A stretch of DNA of 64,000 nt. Origin: Acidimicrobiales bacterium (GTDB lineage Bacteria; Actinomycetota; Acidimicrobiia; Acidimicrobiales; SZUA-35). Each line of letters starts with the position of its first letter. Positions within the stretch are counted from its first letter, which is position 1. The notes beneath the pieces were generated by a model that was given only the letters and a program-made list of their open reading frames with translations, was not told where the DNA came from and did no database searches. Both the position numbers and the translations under genes were made by a program. Below are positions 46,225-55,001 of the stretch, piece after piece. The stretch lies in NCBI GenBank assembly GCA_028285495.1, contig JANQPB010000042.1, forward strand, positions 248,001 to 312,000. Direction: 5' to 3'.

Positions 46225-47940
46225 GTGTCGCGCCGAGCCAGGACCGGAACGCTCGACCGATCGGACGCCGAGCCGTCTGACGGTGCCACCGACCTCCCCG
46301 GCGGCCTGGCCGCCATCGGTGGGCCACCGCCCGAGCGACGTTCGGCCGCCGGCCGGCGGCTCACCGGCCAGGCGCCGTCGGCCGGGGCGAACCGGGCCCC
46401 GCTCACCCTGCCGCCGTCGGCGGTGGCGGTCGGCGGCGTCGGCGGCCTGTCGGTCGTGGCCGGCCTGTGGCTGGTCGAGCGCACCGGCCAGCTCGAGCCG
46501 TCGGCGGCGCTGGTCGCCCTGGTCGCCGTCGTTGCCGTGACGCCGCTCGTCGAGCTGTTGCGGCGCTCGCTCGACCGGGCCGCCGCAGCGGGCGTCGAGA
46601 TCGACGACCTGCGGCGACGGGCCGAGCGCGACCCGGTGACCGGGCTGCTGAACCGGGCGGCGATCACCGGTGAGCTCGCTCGGCGGCTCGAGCGGCGCCA
46701 GCCGGGTGAGATGGTGGCGGCGCTGGTCTGCGACCTGGACCGCTTCCGCCGGATCAACGACACCGCCGGCCACGCCGTCGGCGACGAGGTCCTGCGGCTC
46801 GCCGCCGCTCGGCTGGTCGACTCGCTCCGTCCATCGGAGTCCGTCGGTCGGCTGAGCGCCGACGAGTACCTGATCGTCACGTCGGGGTTGCCGGCGATCC
46901 GCGACCTGGAGATCCTGGCCGAGCGCGTGGTCGACGTCCTCGATCGACCGATGGACCTGGGCGATGGCTCGACCCAGGTGGTCGGGGGGCGGGTCGGTGT
47001 CGCCTTCGCCGTCGGCGAGCGCCGGCCGGCCGACGCCGAGGCGCCGATCGAGCCGGCTGCGCTCGTGGCCGATGCCGGTCTGGCCCGGTCGCGGGCCAAG
47101 GCCGACGGCTGGCGGTTGGCGGTGGCCGACCGGGCCGATCGGGCCCTGGCCAGGGCCCGCCAGGAGCTGGAGCTCGACCTGCGGGCCGCGATCGCCGACC
47201 GCCGGCTCACCGTCCACTACCAACCCGTCGTCGACGTGGACACGGGCCGGGTTGACCGTCTGGAGGCCCTCGTGCGCTGGCACGACGGCGACCGGGGGAC
47301 CCTGTTGCCCGGCCAGTTCCTCCCGGTGGCGGCCGAGGCCGGGCTGCTCGGTGAGCTCGACCGGCTCGTGCTCGATCAGGCCTGTCGCCAGGCCGTCGCC
47401 TGGTCGGCGTCGGTCGGTCGCCCGATCACCGTGTCGGTCAACGTGTCGGCGAGCCAGCTGCTCGACGGCGGCCTGGTCGACGTCATCGCCGAGGTGCTCA
47501 CCCTGACCGGTTTGCCCGCGGCCCAGCTCCAGCTGGAGGTGGGGGCCGCCCCCGTCCTGGAGCGCCTCGACCGGGCGCTCGTCGTGCTGCGCCGACTCGA
47601 CCTGCTCGGCGTCGACGTGGCCATCGACGACCTCGGCGTCGGCGTCGTCGATCCGGTCAGGCTGCGGGCCCTGCCGATGATCTCGACCGTCAAGATCGAC
47701 CGGTCCCTCGTCGCCGGGATCGACGACGATCCGGTGGCGTCGACCGCGATCGGCGCCGTCATCGCCCTCGCGGCGGCGCTCGGGGTGTCCGTGGTGGCCG
47801 AGGGTGTCGAGACGGCGACACAGGCCCGGGCCCTGGCCGACCTCGGGGCCGACCGGCTCCAGGGCCACCTCTTCGCCAGGCCGGCACCGGGACCGGCGAT
47901 CGTCGACGCCTTCGAGGTCGACCACCGGCATCGGTGGTGA
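46225..47940 (+). CDS. Membrane GGDEF-EAL protein, degenerate GGDEF, intact EAL
   Basis: A 571-residue predicted cyclic-di-GMP protein. Pro/Ala-rich cytoplasmic lead (1-60), two transmembrane helices (about 66-84 and 94-111), GGDEF domain (about 130-290), EAL domain (about 310-565). The GGDEF signature reads RLSADEYLI (about 209-217), so diguanylate cyclase activity should be lost; it may bind GTP or c-di-GMP as a sensor. EAL keeps EALVRW (347-352), NVSASQL, LQLEV, IDDLGVG, KIDRSLV, VVAEGVET and LQGHLFARP, so phosphodiesterase activity is plausible. GTG start with AGGGA; a longer frame from 46111 would overlap the preceding gene. Confidence 0.83.
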   Translation: MSRRARTGTLDRSDAEPSDGATDLPGGLAAIGGPPPERRSAAGRRLTGQAPSAGANRAPLTLPPSAVAVGGVGGLSVVAGLWLVERTGQLEPSAALVALVAVVAVTPLVELLRRSLDRAAAAGVEIDDLRRRAERDPVTGLLNRAAITGELARRLERRQPGEMVAALVCDLDRFRRINDTAGHAVGDEVLRLAAARLVDSLRPSESVGRLSADEYLIVTSGLPAIRDLEILAERVVDVLDRPMDLGDGSTQVVGGRVGVAFAVGERRPADAEAPIEPAALVADAGLARSRAKADGWRLAVADRADRALARARQELELDLRAAIADRRLTVHYQPVVDVDTGRVDRLEALVRWHDGDRGTLLPGQFLPVAAEAGLLGELDRLVLDQACRQAVAWSASVGRPITVSVNVSASQLLDGGLVDVIAEVLTLTGLPAAQLQLEVGAAPVLERLDRALVVLRRLDLLGVDVAIDDLGVGVVDPVRLRALPMISTVKIDRSLVAGIDDDPVASTAIGAVIALAAALGVSVVAEGVETATQARALADLGADRLQGHLFARPAPGPAIVDAFEVDHRHRW

Positions 47941-47981
47941 GGCGGTCGGCCCGGCGGCCCGGCGGCCGGGCGGGTGACCGC

Positions 47982-48410
47982 TCAGGACGGGGACGGCGCC
48001 TCGTCCTGCTCCGCGTTGGCGTTGCTGACCTGCACGAACGCCATCTGGGCCTGCTGCAGCGCATCCCGAAGCGTCGGCTCACCCTCGCCGAGGCGGCCCT
48101 TCAGCCCCTCGACCAGCGCCGCCAGACCGTCGATGGCCAGCTTGGCCTCGGGCAGGTTCGGTCGGTCGGCCGTCAGATGGATCGCCGCCAGCTCGTAGAT
48201 GCCGAGCCCGTGGTTGGTCAACACCGTCGACACCTCGGTCTCCAGGAGTCGGGCCCGAGCGTCGGCCAGCTCCTTGGCCACGGCCCTGGCCTGCTCCTCC
48301 TGCTCGGGCGTCAGTGGGGCGGCGGCGTCCTCGCTCGGCTGCTGGCCGGCGGCTGCATCGGGGCGATCGCCGCTCACCGGGCGCTCACCATCGGGAGTCC
48401 AAAGGCTCAT
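47982..48410 (-). CDS. DUF1844 family protein
   Basis: A 142-residue helical protein. The first 35 residues are disordered; then LTPEQEEQARAVAKELADARARLLET and the DUF1844 core LGIYELAAIHLTADRPNLPEAKLAIDGLAALVEGLKGRLGEGE (in parts) ending QMAFVQV. In actinobacteria this gene usually sits beside infC; here it is divergent from it. Function is unknown. A TAGCGT box (48417-48422, minus strand) ends 6 nt before the ATG, another leaderless start. Confidence 0.85.
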   Translation of the reverse strand: MSLWTPDGERPVSGDRPDAAAGQQPSEDAAAPLTPEQEEQARAVAKELADARARLLETEVSTVLTNHGLGIYELAAIHLTADRPNLPEAKLAIDGLAALVEGLKGRLGEGEPTLRDALQQAQMAFVQVSNANAEQDEAPSPS

Positions 48411-48870
48411 GGCCTCACGCTATCGCCGCCCTCGGGCTCCGGCTGGCCACGATCGTGGTCGCCGCCCGTCCGGATGCGGCCGGTCGGTGTGTCATCGCCG
48501 CTCCCGCCGGCGGCCACCCCCGCCACCCGCTCGGTCGGCGATGTCCCGCGGTGGGATCGGCCCGACACGCGGAGTGCCGGTTCCGGTATGGGCGGTGTTA
48601 CCCTGGATCCACAACCGGAAGAGGGCATCGCCCCACCCGGCCACCGTGGGCCCCTGGTTCCGTCCCGCAAGGGATGGCCGTCGGCCCCGAGGTGCGTCCG
48701 GGTCACCAGATCGAGTGGTCCCGGGTCCGTCCAGGAACCGCTCGTGTCGCTGGCACCAGCCGATTCGGCCGGCGCCGGGGAACGGTGGCCTCTTCTCGGT
48801 GATGACGGCTCGAACGACGAGCCGGGACACGAGAATGGAGTGGAGCCATCTGCATGAGGGGTGATCGGCT
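48411..48870 (+). promoter_or_regulatory. 460-bp non-coding region and long infC leader
   Basis: No convincing gene. It holds the leaderless DUF1844 promoter at its left end and a TACCCT box at 48599-48604 that would start infC transcription near 48611, giving a leader of about 260 nt. Near the 3' end a nested stem-loop is visible: TCTCG (48794-48798) with CGAGA (48830-48834) enclosing CGGCTCG (48806-48812) and CGAGCCG (48818-48824). It ends just before the infC Shine-Dalgarno GAGGGGTGATC (48856-48866). Long leaders that bind L20 or IF3 occur ahead of infC-rpmI-rplT in other bacteria; this one is not recognisable as a known class. Confidence 0.5.
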
Positions 48871-49557
48871 ATAGCAGCCTCGCCAGAGCCTCGGATCAAC
48901 GAGAAGATCCGGGCTCGAGAAGTACGCGTCATCGGCCCGAACGGGGACCAGCTCGGTATCAAGCCGATCCCCGAGGCCCTGTCGTTGGCCCGCGAACTGG
49001 AGCTCGACCTCGTCGAGGTGGCCGACAAGGCCAACCCGCCGGTCGTCCGGATCATGGACTACGGCAAGTACAAGTACGAAGCGGCGCAGCGAGCCAAGGA
49101 GTCACGCAAGAAGGCCAGCAATGTGGTGGTCAAGGAGATGAAGTACCGACCCAAGATCGGCGTCGGCGACTTCGACACCAAGACCCGCAAGGTCGAGAAG
49201 TTCCTCCAGGAGGGACACAAGGTCAAGATCACGATCATGTTCCGGGGCCGTGAGGTGTCCCATCCCGAGCTCGGGCGTCGCATTCTCGACGACATCGCCG
49301 AGCGGGTCGAGGAGTACGCCAAGGTCGAGGTCTATCCTCGGCTCGACGGCCGCAACATGACCATGGTCCTCGGGCCGGACGGCAAGAAGGGCAAGACCCA
49401 GAAGCGCCGTGACCGGGGCGACCAGTCGAATCAGCCACCCGCCGGGGAGCAACCGGCGGCCGCTACGGCGCCACAACCGGCGGCCCAGCAACCGGTCCAA
49501 CAGTCGGCGCCGCAGTCGGCCGCCGAGCAGCCGGCCGCCGGGTCCGATCCGAGCTGA
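48871..49557 (+). CDS. infC: Translation initiation factor IF-3, probable ATA start
   Basis: About 228 residues. The N-terminal domain PRINEKIRAREVRVIGPNGDQLGI is encoded upstream of the first TTG (48985), so that TTG is not the start. In frame and 4 nt after the extended Shine-Dalgarno AGGGGTGATC is ATA (48871), preceded by an in-frame TGA at 48862. Rare AUU/AUC/AUA starts are typical of infC because IF-3 discriminates against them and so controls itself. The C-terminal domain has MKYRPKIGVGDFDTKTRKVEKFL and the usual HPELGRRIL. An extra Gln/Pro/Ala-rich tail of about 45 residues ends the protein. Confidence 0.88.
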   Translation: MAASPEPRINEKIRAREVRVIGPNGDQLGIKPIPEALSLARELELDLVEVADKANPPVVRIMDYGKYKYEAAQRAKESRKKASNVVVKEMKYRPKIGVGDFDTKTRKVEKFLQEGHKVKITIMFRGREVSHPELGRRILDDIAERVEEYAKVEVYPRLDGRNMTMVLGPDGKKGKTQKRRDRGDQSNQPPAGEQPAAATAPQPAAQQPVQQSAPQSAAEQPAAGSDPS

Positions 49558-49630
49558 CCGACCACCGGGCGGGTCCCGGTCCGGGCCGCCACCCGAGACC
49601 AGCAGTGCACACAGGTAGCAGGAGACAGCC

Positions 49631-49828
49631 ATGTCGAAGAAGATGAAGAGCCACAAGGGCGCGAAGAAGCGGTTCAAGGTGACAGGCTCGGGCAAGGTGA
49701 CCCGGCGGAGCAAGAACCTCAACCACTTCCTCGAGAAGAAGACGAGCCGCCGCAAGCGTCGCCTTCGGGGCATGAGCGAGGTCTCGGCCGCCGATCGTCC
49801 CCGCATCGAGAAGCTGCTGTCGAACTGA
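49631..49828 (+). CDS. rpmI: 50S ribosomal protein L35
   Basis: A 65-residue very basic ribosomal protein: SKKMKSHKGAKKRFKVTGSG and KNLNHFLEKKTSRRKRRLRG are diagnostic. Shine-Dalgarno AGGAG just upstream. Middle gene of infC-rpmI-rplT. Confidence 0.97.
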   Translation: MSKKMKSHKGAKKRFKVTGSGKVTRRSKNLNHFLEKKTSRRKRRLRGMSEVSAADRPRIEKLLSN

Positions 49829-49894
49829 CCCTGGCCCACCGCCGGCCGAGGCGCTGGCGCACCGCCAACCGAGATTGAGTGAGGAGTTAGACAG

Positions 49895-50257
49895 ATGGCA
49901 CGAGTCAAGCGCTCGGTCCACTCCAAGAAGCGTCGTCGCACGACCCTGGAGCGGGCCAAGGGGTACTACGGCAACAAGAGCCGGAGCGTGCGGGCCGCCA
50001 ACGAGCAGGTCATGCACTCGGGCAACTACGCCTTCCGCGACCGCCGGGCCCGCAAGGGTGAGTTCCGTCGTCTCTGGATCCAGCGGATCAACGCCGCCTG
50101 CCGCCAGAACGGCACGTCGTACAGCCGCTTCGTGAACGGACTGAAGAACGCCGGCATCGAGGTCGACCGCAAGATGCTGGCCGACCTCGCCGTCAACGAC
50201 CCGGGGGCCTTCGCCGCCCTGGTCGAGCAGGCCAACGGGTCGGCCGACGCCGCCTAG
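49895..50257 (+). CDS. rplT: 50S ribosomal protein L20
   Basis: A 120-residue basic ribosomal assembly protein: ARVKRSVHSKKRRRTTLERA, GYYGNKSRSVRAANEQVMHS, and WIQRINAACRQNGTSYSRF. Binds 23S rRNA domain II and in other bacteria represses its own operon through the infC leader. Shine-Dalgarno GAGGAG before ATG. Confidence 0.97.
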   Translation: MARVKRSVHSKKRRRTTLERAKGYYGNKSRSVRAANEQVMHSGNYAFRDRRARKGEFRRLWIQRINAACRQNGTSYSRFVNGLKNAGIEVDRKMLADLAVNDPGAFAALVEQANGSADAA

Positions 50258-50290
50258 GTCGCGGGCCGCCCGGCGGCGGTCGGATCGATC

Positions 50291-51208
50291 GTGGAGATCA
50301 CGCCCCTCGGGGCCAACAACCCGAGACTGCGGCGGCTGCGCAAGCTGACCGCCCGGTCGAGGGCCAGGGCCGAGGCGGGGGCGTTTGTCATCGACGGGCC
50401 CCGGCTCGTCGGCGATGCGCTCGACGCCGGCGTCGCCGTCCGGGAGATCTACGGCGACGACGCCGAGCTCGACGACCTGCTGCGCAACCGATCGATCGAT
50501 CCCCGCACCGAGGTGTTCCGCGTCGACGCCGAGGTCCTGGCTCCGATCCTCGACCCCGTCTCGCCCCGGCCCCTGGCCGCGGTGGCCGCGATGCCGACCT
50601 CCGACCCGTCCTCGGTGCCGGCTGCGATCGGGCCGATCCTGATCGCCGTCGAGCTCGGCGATCCCGGCAACCTCGGCACCGTCATGCGGACCGCCGAGGC
50701 GGCCGGCATCGGCGGTGTCCTGATCGCCGGGCGGTCCGTCGACCGGTTCTCACCGAAGGTGGTCCGGGCCTCGGCCGGCTCGATCTTCCGCCTCCCGGTG
50801 GCGGCCGCCGACGACCCCGTCGGCCTGATCGACGACCTGCGGGCCGCCGGCCGCCCGGTCGTCGCCAGCGTGGTCACCCCCGACGCTCCGGCCCATGACG
50901 GGGTCGATCTGACCGGGGCCGCGATCCTGCTCGGCAACGAGCCCAATGGCCTCGCCCCGGAGGTGGTGGCGGCGGCCGACGCCGTGGTCACGATCCCGAT
51001 GGCCGCTGGGGTCGAGTCGCTCAACGTTGCCGCCGCGGCCGCCGTCCTCTGCTTCGAGGCCGCCCGCCAGCGCCGGGTCGCCTGGGCCGGTCGCCGGGTC
51101 GGCGACAGCACAGAAATACGTTGGACACCCACCGCAGCAGGGGAGAAGGTGACCACAATGGACCCCGCCGACGACAACCCCCGGATCCACCGGGTCGAGC
51201 AGGACTGA
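50291..51208 (+). CDS. TrmH family 23S rRNA 2'-O-methyltransferase (TsnR/RlmB-like)
   Basis: A 305-residue SPOUT methyltransferase. An N-terminal L30e-like substrate-binding domain (about 1-105, LRRLRKLTARSRARAEAGAFVIDGPRLV in parts) precedes the catalytic domain with motif 1 ELGDPGNLGTVMRTAEAAG, motif 2 LLGNEPNGLAPEV and motif 3 IPMAAGVESLNVAAAAAVL. Its place between rplT and pheS is standard in actinobacteria. GTG start. The last ~35 residues are an unconserved tail. Confidence 0.92.
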   Translation: MEITPLGANNPRLRRLRKLTARSRARAEAGAFVIDGPRLVGDALDAGVAVREIYGDDAELDDLLRNRSIDPRTEVFRVDAEVLAPILDPVSPRPLAAVAAMPTSDPSSVPAAIGPILIAVELGDPGNLGTVMRTAEAAGIGGVLIAGRSVDRFSPKVVRASAGSIFRLPVAAADDPVGLIDDLRAAGRPVVASVVTPDAPAHDGVDLTGAAILLGNEPNGLAPEVVAAADAVVTIPMAAGVESLNVAAAAAVLCFEAARQRRVAWAGRRVGDSTEIRWTPTAAGEKVTTMDPADDNPRIHRVEQD

Positions 51209-51214
51209 GCGAGC

Positions 51215-52213
51215 ATGATCGAGCAACTGGCAGACCACGAGGCGGCGGCGCTGGCCGCCATCGAGGCGGCAGCCACGATGGAGGAGTTGCAGGCGGCGAA
51301 GACGGCCGTCCTCGGCAAGGCCGCCCCGCTGTCCGAGGCCCAGCGCCGACTCGGCTCCCTGCCCCCCGAGGACCGCAAGGACGCCGGCCGGGCCCTCAAC
51401 GCGGCCCGCAAGGTGGTCGAGGCCCGACTCGACGCCCGCACCACCGAGCTGGCCGAGGCCGAGCGGGCGGCCCAGCTGGTCGCCGAGCGGCTCGATCTCA
51501 CCGAGGTCCCGACCGACGTGACCGTCGGCCACGCCCATGTGGTCACCCAGGCCTGGGAGGAGCTGGAGGACGTCTTCACCGGCATGGGCTACCGCATCGC
51601 CGAGGGCCCGCAGGTCGAGACCGACTGGCACAACTTCGACGCCCTCAACATCCCGCCCGGCCACCCCGCCCGCGACGGGTTCGACACGATCTACGTCGAC
51701 CACGGCAAGCCCGGCTCCACCGTCCTGCGCACCCACACCTCGCCGGTGCAGATCCGGACCATGCTGACCGAGGAGCCGCCGATCTACGTGGTCGCTCCTG
51801 GCCGGGTGTTCCGGGCCGACACCGCCGACGCCACCCACATCCCCGTCTTCCACCAGCTCGAGGGCCTCGTGATCGACGAGGGCATCTCGCTGGCCGACCT
51901 GGCCGGCACCATCGAGGCGTTCACCACCGCCTACTTCGGGCCGGGGTTCAGCTCCCGCCTGCGACCGAACTACTTCCCGTTCACCGAGCCGTCGGCCGAG
52001 TTCGACGTGCAGCGGCCGGACGGTACCTGGCTGGAGCTCGGCGGCTGCGGGATCGTCCATCCGAACGTGCTGCGGGCCGGCGGCGTCGACCCCGAGCGAT
52101 GGACCGGCTTCGCCTTCGGCTTCGGCATCGACCGCCTGGCCAGCCTCAAGTTCGGCATCGACGACCTGCGCGAGATGTACACCAACGACATCCGTTTCCT
52201 GCACCAATTCTGA
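51215..52213 (+). CDS. pheS: Phenylalanyl-tRNA synthetase alpha chain
   Basis: A 332-residue class II catalytic subunit. N-terminal coiled coil (about 1-85), then VTVGHAHVVTQAWEELEDVFTGMGY, catalytic GPQVETDWHNFDALNIPPGHPARD (in parts), LRTHTSPVQIRTM, motif 3 GFGIDRLASLKFGI, and the end ND-IRFLHQF. Short but complete alpha chain. ATG 6 bp after the methyltransferase stop. Confidence 0.96.
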   Translation: MIEQLADHEAAALAAIEAAATMEELQAAKTAVLGKAAPLSEAQRRLGSLPPEDRKDAGRALNAARKVVEARLDARTTELAEAERAAQLVAERLDLTEVPTDVTVGHAHVVTQAWEELEDVFTGMGYRIAEGPQVETDWHNFDALNIPPGHPARDGFDTIYVDHGKPGSTVLRTHTSPVQIRTMLTEEPPIYVVAPGRVFRADTADATHIPVFHQLEGLVIDEGISLADLAGTIEAFTTAYFGPGFSSRLRPNYFPFTEPSAEFDVQRPDGTWLELGGCGIVHPNVLRAGGVDPERWTGFAFGFGIDRLASLKFGIDDLREMYTNDIRFLHQF

Positions 52214-52332
52214 CCTGGGCGTCACCGAGTGACGTCCAGCGTGCGTCGAGCCCCCTCTCCTCGCACTCCCGCAGCAATGCCGATCCCGCAACCCGGTCAC
52301 CCCATCGAGACGAGAGTGAAAGAGCCAACGCC

Positions 52333-54741
52333 ATGAAGGTCCTGCTGTCCTGGATGAGAGAGTTCGCCCCGATCGAGGGTGAGCCTGCGTTCCTGGCCGA
52401 GCAGATGACCGATCTCGGCATGGTCGTCGAGGAGGTCGTTGCCACCGGCCGGACCTGGGACGGCATCGTCGTGGCCGAGGTCCTCGACCTCCGGCCCCAT
52501 CCCGAGGCCGACCGGATCCAGCTGGTCGACGTCGACGCCGGCGACGGTGAGGCCCTCCAGATCTGCTGCGGCGCCTTCAACATGGCGGTCGGCGACCTCG
52601 TACCGCTGGCCACGATCGGCACCACGATGCCGGGCGGGCTGGAGATCGCCAGGCGCAAGCTCCGGGGCGAGTGGTCGAACGGGATGCTGTGCTCGTCGAC
52701 CGAGCTGGAGCTCGGCGACGACGCCGACGGGATCCTGATCCTCGACGCCGGCCTGACCGTCGGCCTGCCGCTGGCCGACGCCCTCGGCGCGACCGCCGAC
52801 ACCCTGTTCGACCTCGACATCGAGGGCAACCGTCCGGACGCCCTGTCGGTTGCCGGCGTGACCCGCGACCTGGCGGCCCGCCTCGGCGTGCCGTTCACGC
52901 TGCCGAGCCCGAAGTTCGCCGAGAGCGAGCCCTCCACCGCGGCCACGGGCTCGGTCGAGATCGCGGCCCCCGAGCTGTGTGCCCGCTTCGGGCTGCGGGT
53001 GTTGCGGAACGTCACCGTCGGCGAGTCACCGGCGTGGATGGCGACCCGGCTGGTGGCGGCCGGGATGCGGCCGATCAACTCGGTGGTCGACATCTCCAAC
53101 TACGTGATGCTCGAGCTCGGCCAGCCGAACCACACCTACGACCTCGGGCTGGTGCCCGGCGGCGAGCTGGGCGTGCGCATGGCCGGCGAGGGTGAGCGGC
53201 TCGTCACCCTCGACGACGTCGAGCGTGACCTGATGCCGGCCGACGGCCTGATCGTCGACGGCGCCGACACGCCGATCGGCCTCGCCGGGGTCATGGGCGG
53301 TGCCTCGACCGAGATCAGCGAGTCGACCACCGACGTGTTGCTCGAGGCCGCCGTCTGGGACCGGATGACGATCGCCAGGACCTCACGCCGGCTCAACCTC
53401 CGCTCCGAGGCGTCGACCCGGTTCGAGCGCGGCGTCGACCCGATGGGCATCGAGCGGGCGCTCGACCGGTTCGCCGAGCTGGCGGCCGAGATCTGCGGCG
53501 CCACCGTGGCCACCGGCTCGGTCGTCGTCGACGGTGGGCTGGCTCCGCCGACGACCGTCGAGGTCCGGACCGAACGGATCAACCTGATCCTCAACACCGA
53601 GCTGGCCGCCGGCGAGATGGCGGCGCTGCTCGACCCGATCGGCTTCACCTCGACCCCGACCCCGGACGGGCTGTCGGTCTCGGTGCCCTCGTGGCGGCTG
53701 GACGCCTCGATCGAGGAGGACATCGCCGAGGAGGTCGGCCGGCACCACGGCTACTCCAGGTCGGGCAAGCGGGTGCCGACCCCGACCCAGGCCGGCGGGC
53801 TCACCCCGGCCCAGGCCGGCCGCCGCCGGCTTCGCCAGGCCCTGCTGGGCGCCGGCTACAGCGAGGCCATGCCGATGCCGTTCCTCGCCCCGGACGACCT
53901 GGCCAGGGCCGGCCTGGTCCGCGCCGATTCCGGGGCCGAGGCCGACGGCGCGTCGATCTCGCTCACCAACCCGCTTGTGGCCGACGAGTCGGTCCTGCGG
54001 ACCTCGTTGCTCCCCGGCCTGCTGAAGGCCGTGGTCCGCAACCAGTCCCATCGCAACGGTGCGGTCCGGCTGTACGAGCTCGGCTCGGTCTTCCACCCGT
54101 CCGACGACGACCTGCCCGACGAGTTCGAGCTCGTGGCCGGCATCGGCTCGGGCCACGGACCCGGCGGGGCGACCGCCGGCGACAGCGCAGCCGAGGCCGC
54201 CGTCGTCCAGGTCAACCGGCTGGCGGCCGAGCTCGGCCTGGCCGGCCTGACCGTGGCCAACGCCGAGGTTCCTGGCCTGCACCCGACCAGGGCCGGCGAG
54301 GTCCGGTTCCGGGGCAAGGTGCTCGGCACCGTCGGCGAGGTCGACCCGCGGGTGCTGGAGGTCTACGGCGTGGCCGACCGGGCATCGTGGTTCGAGCTGC
54401 GGGTGGCACCGATCCTCGCCGCCCTCGAATCGGTCCCGACCCAGAAGCCGGTGTCGCTCTACCCGTCGTCCGACATCGACCTCGCCTTCACCACCCCGGA
54501 TGCGGTGCCGGCCACCGACGTGGCCCGCACGATCAAGAAGGCAGGCGACGGGCTCATCCAGTGGGTCCGGCTGTTCGACGTGTTCCGCTCAGCCCAGCTC
54601 GGCGACGGCCGGCGCTCGCTGGCCTACCAGCTCCGGCTCCAGGCCCTCGATCGCACGCTCACCGACGACGAGGTGGCGGCCGTCCGCCAGCGCTGCATCG
54701 ACGCCGTCGAGCAGGCCCACGGGGCGTCGCTCCGGGGTTGA
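52333..54741 (+). CDS. pheT: Phenylalanyl-tRNA synthetase beta chain
   Basis: An 802-residue structural and editing subunit. N-terminal MKVLLSWMREFAPI, OB/tRNA-binding domain (about 40-150, VLDLRPHPEADRIQLVDVD), B3/4 editing domain (about 210-400, NYVMLELGQPNHTYDL and RTSRRLNLRSEASTRFERGVD in parts), B5 domain, and the anticodon-binding FDX-ACB end (about 708-802, YPSSDIDLAFTTPD). Start at 52333 fits the family; a longer open frame upstream overlaps pheS. The 119-bp pheS-pheT gap has only a weak CGTCA/TGACG hairpin. Confidence 0.96.
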   Translation: MKVLLSWMREFAPIEGEPAFLAEQMTDLGMVVEEVVATGRTWDGIVVAEVLDLRPHPEADRIQLVDVDAGDGEALQICCGAFNMAVGDLVPLATIGTTMPGGLEIARRKLRGEWSNGMLCSSTELELGDDADGILILDAGLTVGLPLADALGATADTLFDLDIEGNRPDALSVAGVTRDLAARLGVPFTLPSPKFAESEPSTAATGSVEIAAPELCARFGLRVLRNVTVGESPAWMATRLVAAGMRPINSVVDISNYVMLELGQPNHTYDLGLVPGGELGVRMAGEGERLVTLDDVERDLMPADGLIVDGADTPIGLAGVMGGASTEISESTTDVLLEAAVWDRMTIARTSRRLNLRSEASTRFERGVDPMGIERALDRFAELAAEICGATVATGSVVVDGGLAPPTTVEVRTERINLILNTELAAGEMAALLDPIGFTSTPTPDGLSVSVPSWRLDASIEEDIAEEVGRHHGYSRSGKRVPTPTQAGGLTPAQAGRRRLRQALLGAGYSEAMPMPFLAPDDLARAGLVRADSGAEADGASISLTNPLVADESVLRTSLLPGLLKAVVRNQSHRNGAVRLYELGSVFHPSDDDLPDEFELVAGIGSGHGPGGATAGDSAAEAAVVQVNRLAAELGLAGLTVANAEVPGLHPTRAGEVRFRGKVLGTVGEVDPRVLEVYGVADRASWFELRVAPILAALESVPTQKPVSLYPSSDIDLAFTTPDAVPATDVARTIKKAGDGLIQWVRLFDVFRSAQLGDGRRSLAYQLRLQALDRTLTDDEVAAVRQRCIDAVEQAHGASLRG

Positions 54742-55001
54742 GCCGGCCCGCGGCCGGGCCGGCTCGGCCGACGGACCGGGCCGGACCGTGAGCACCGACG
54801 ACGGGATCGACGCCGCCCGGCCGCACCACGAGGTCGTCCTGGCCATCACCGGGGTCGGCGGCGAGCATCCGGGTGATGGCGGGCCGGGTGCCTCCGCCCC
54901 GACGAGGCCGCAGCCGGCGCCCCCGATCCGGACCCGGCACGCCGCCGACGTCGGTTGCCCCGATGGTTCCGGGACCGGTCGGGTCCGGGCAGAATGGGGA
55001 C

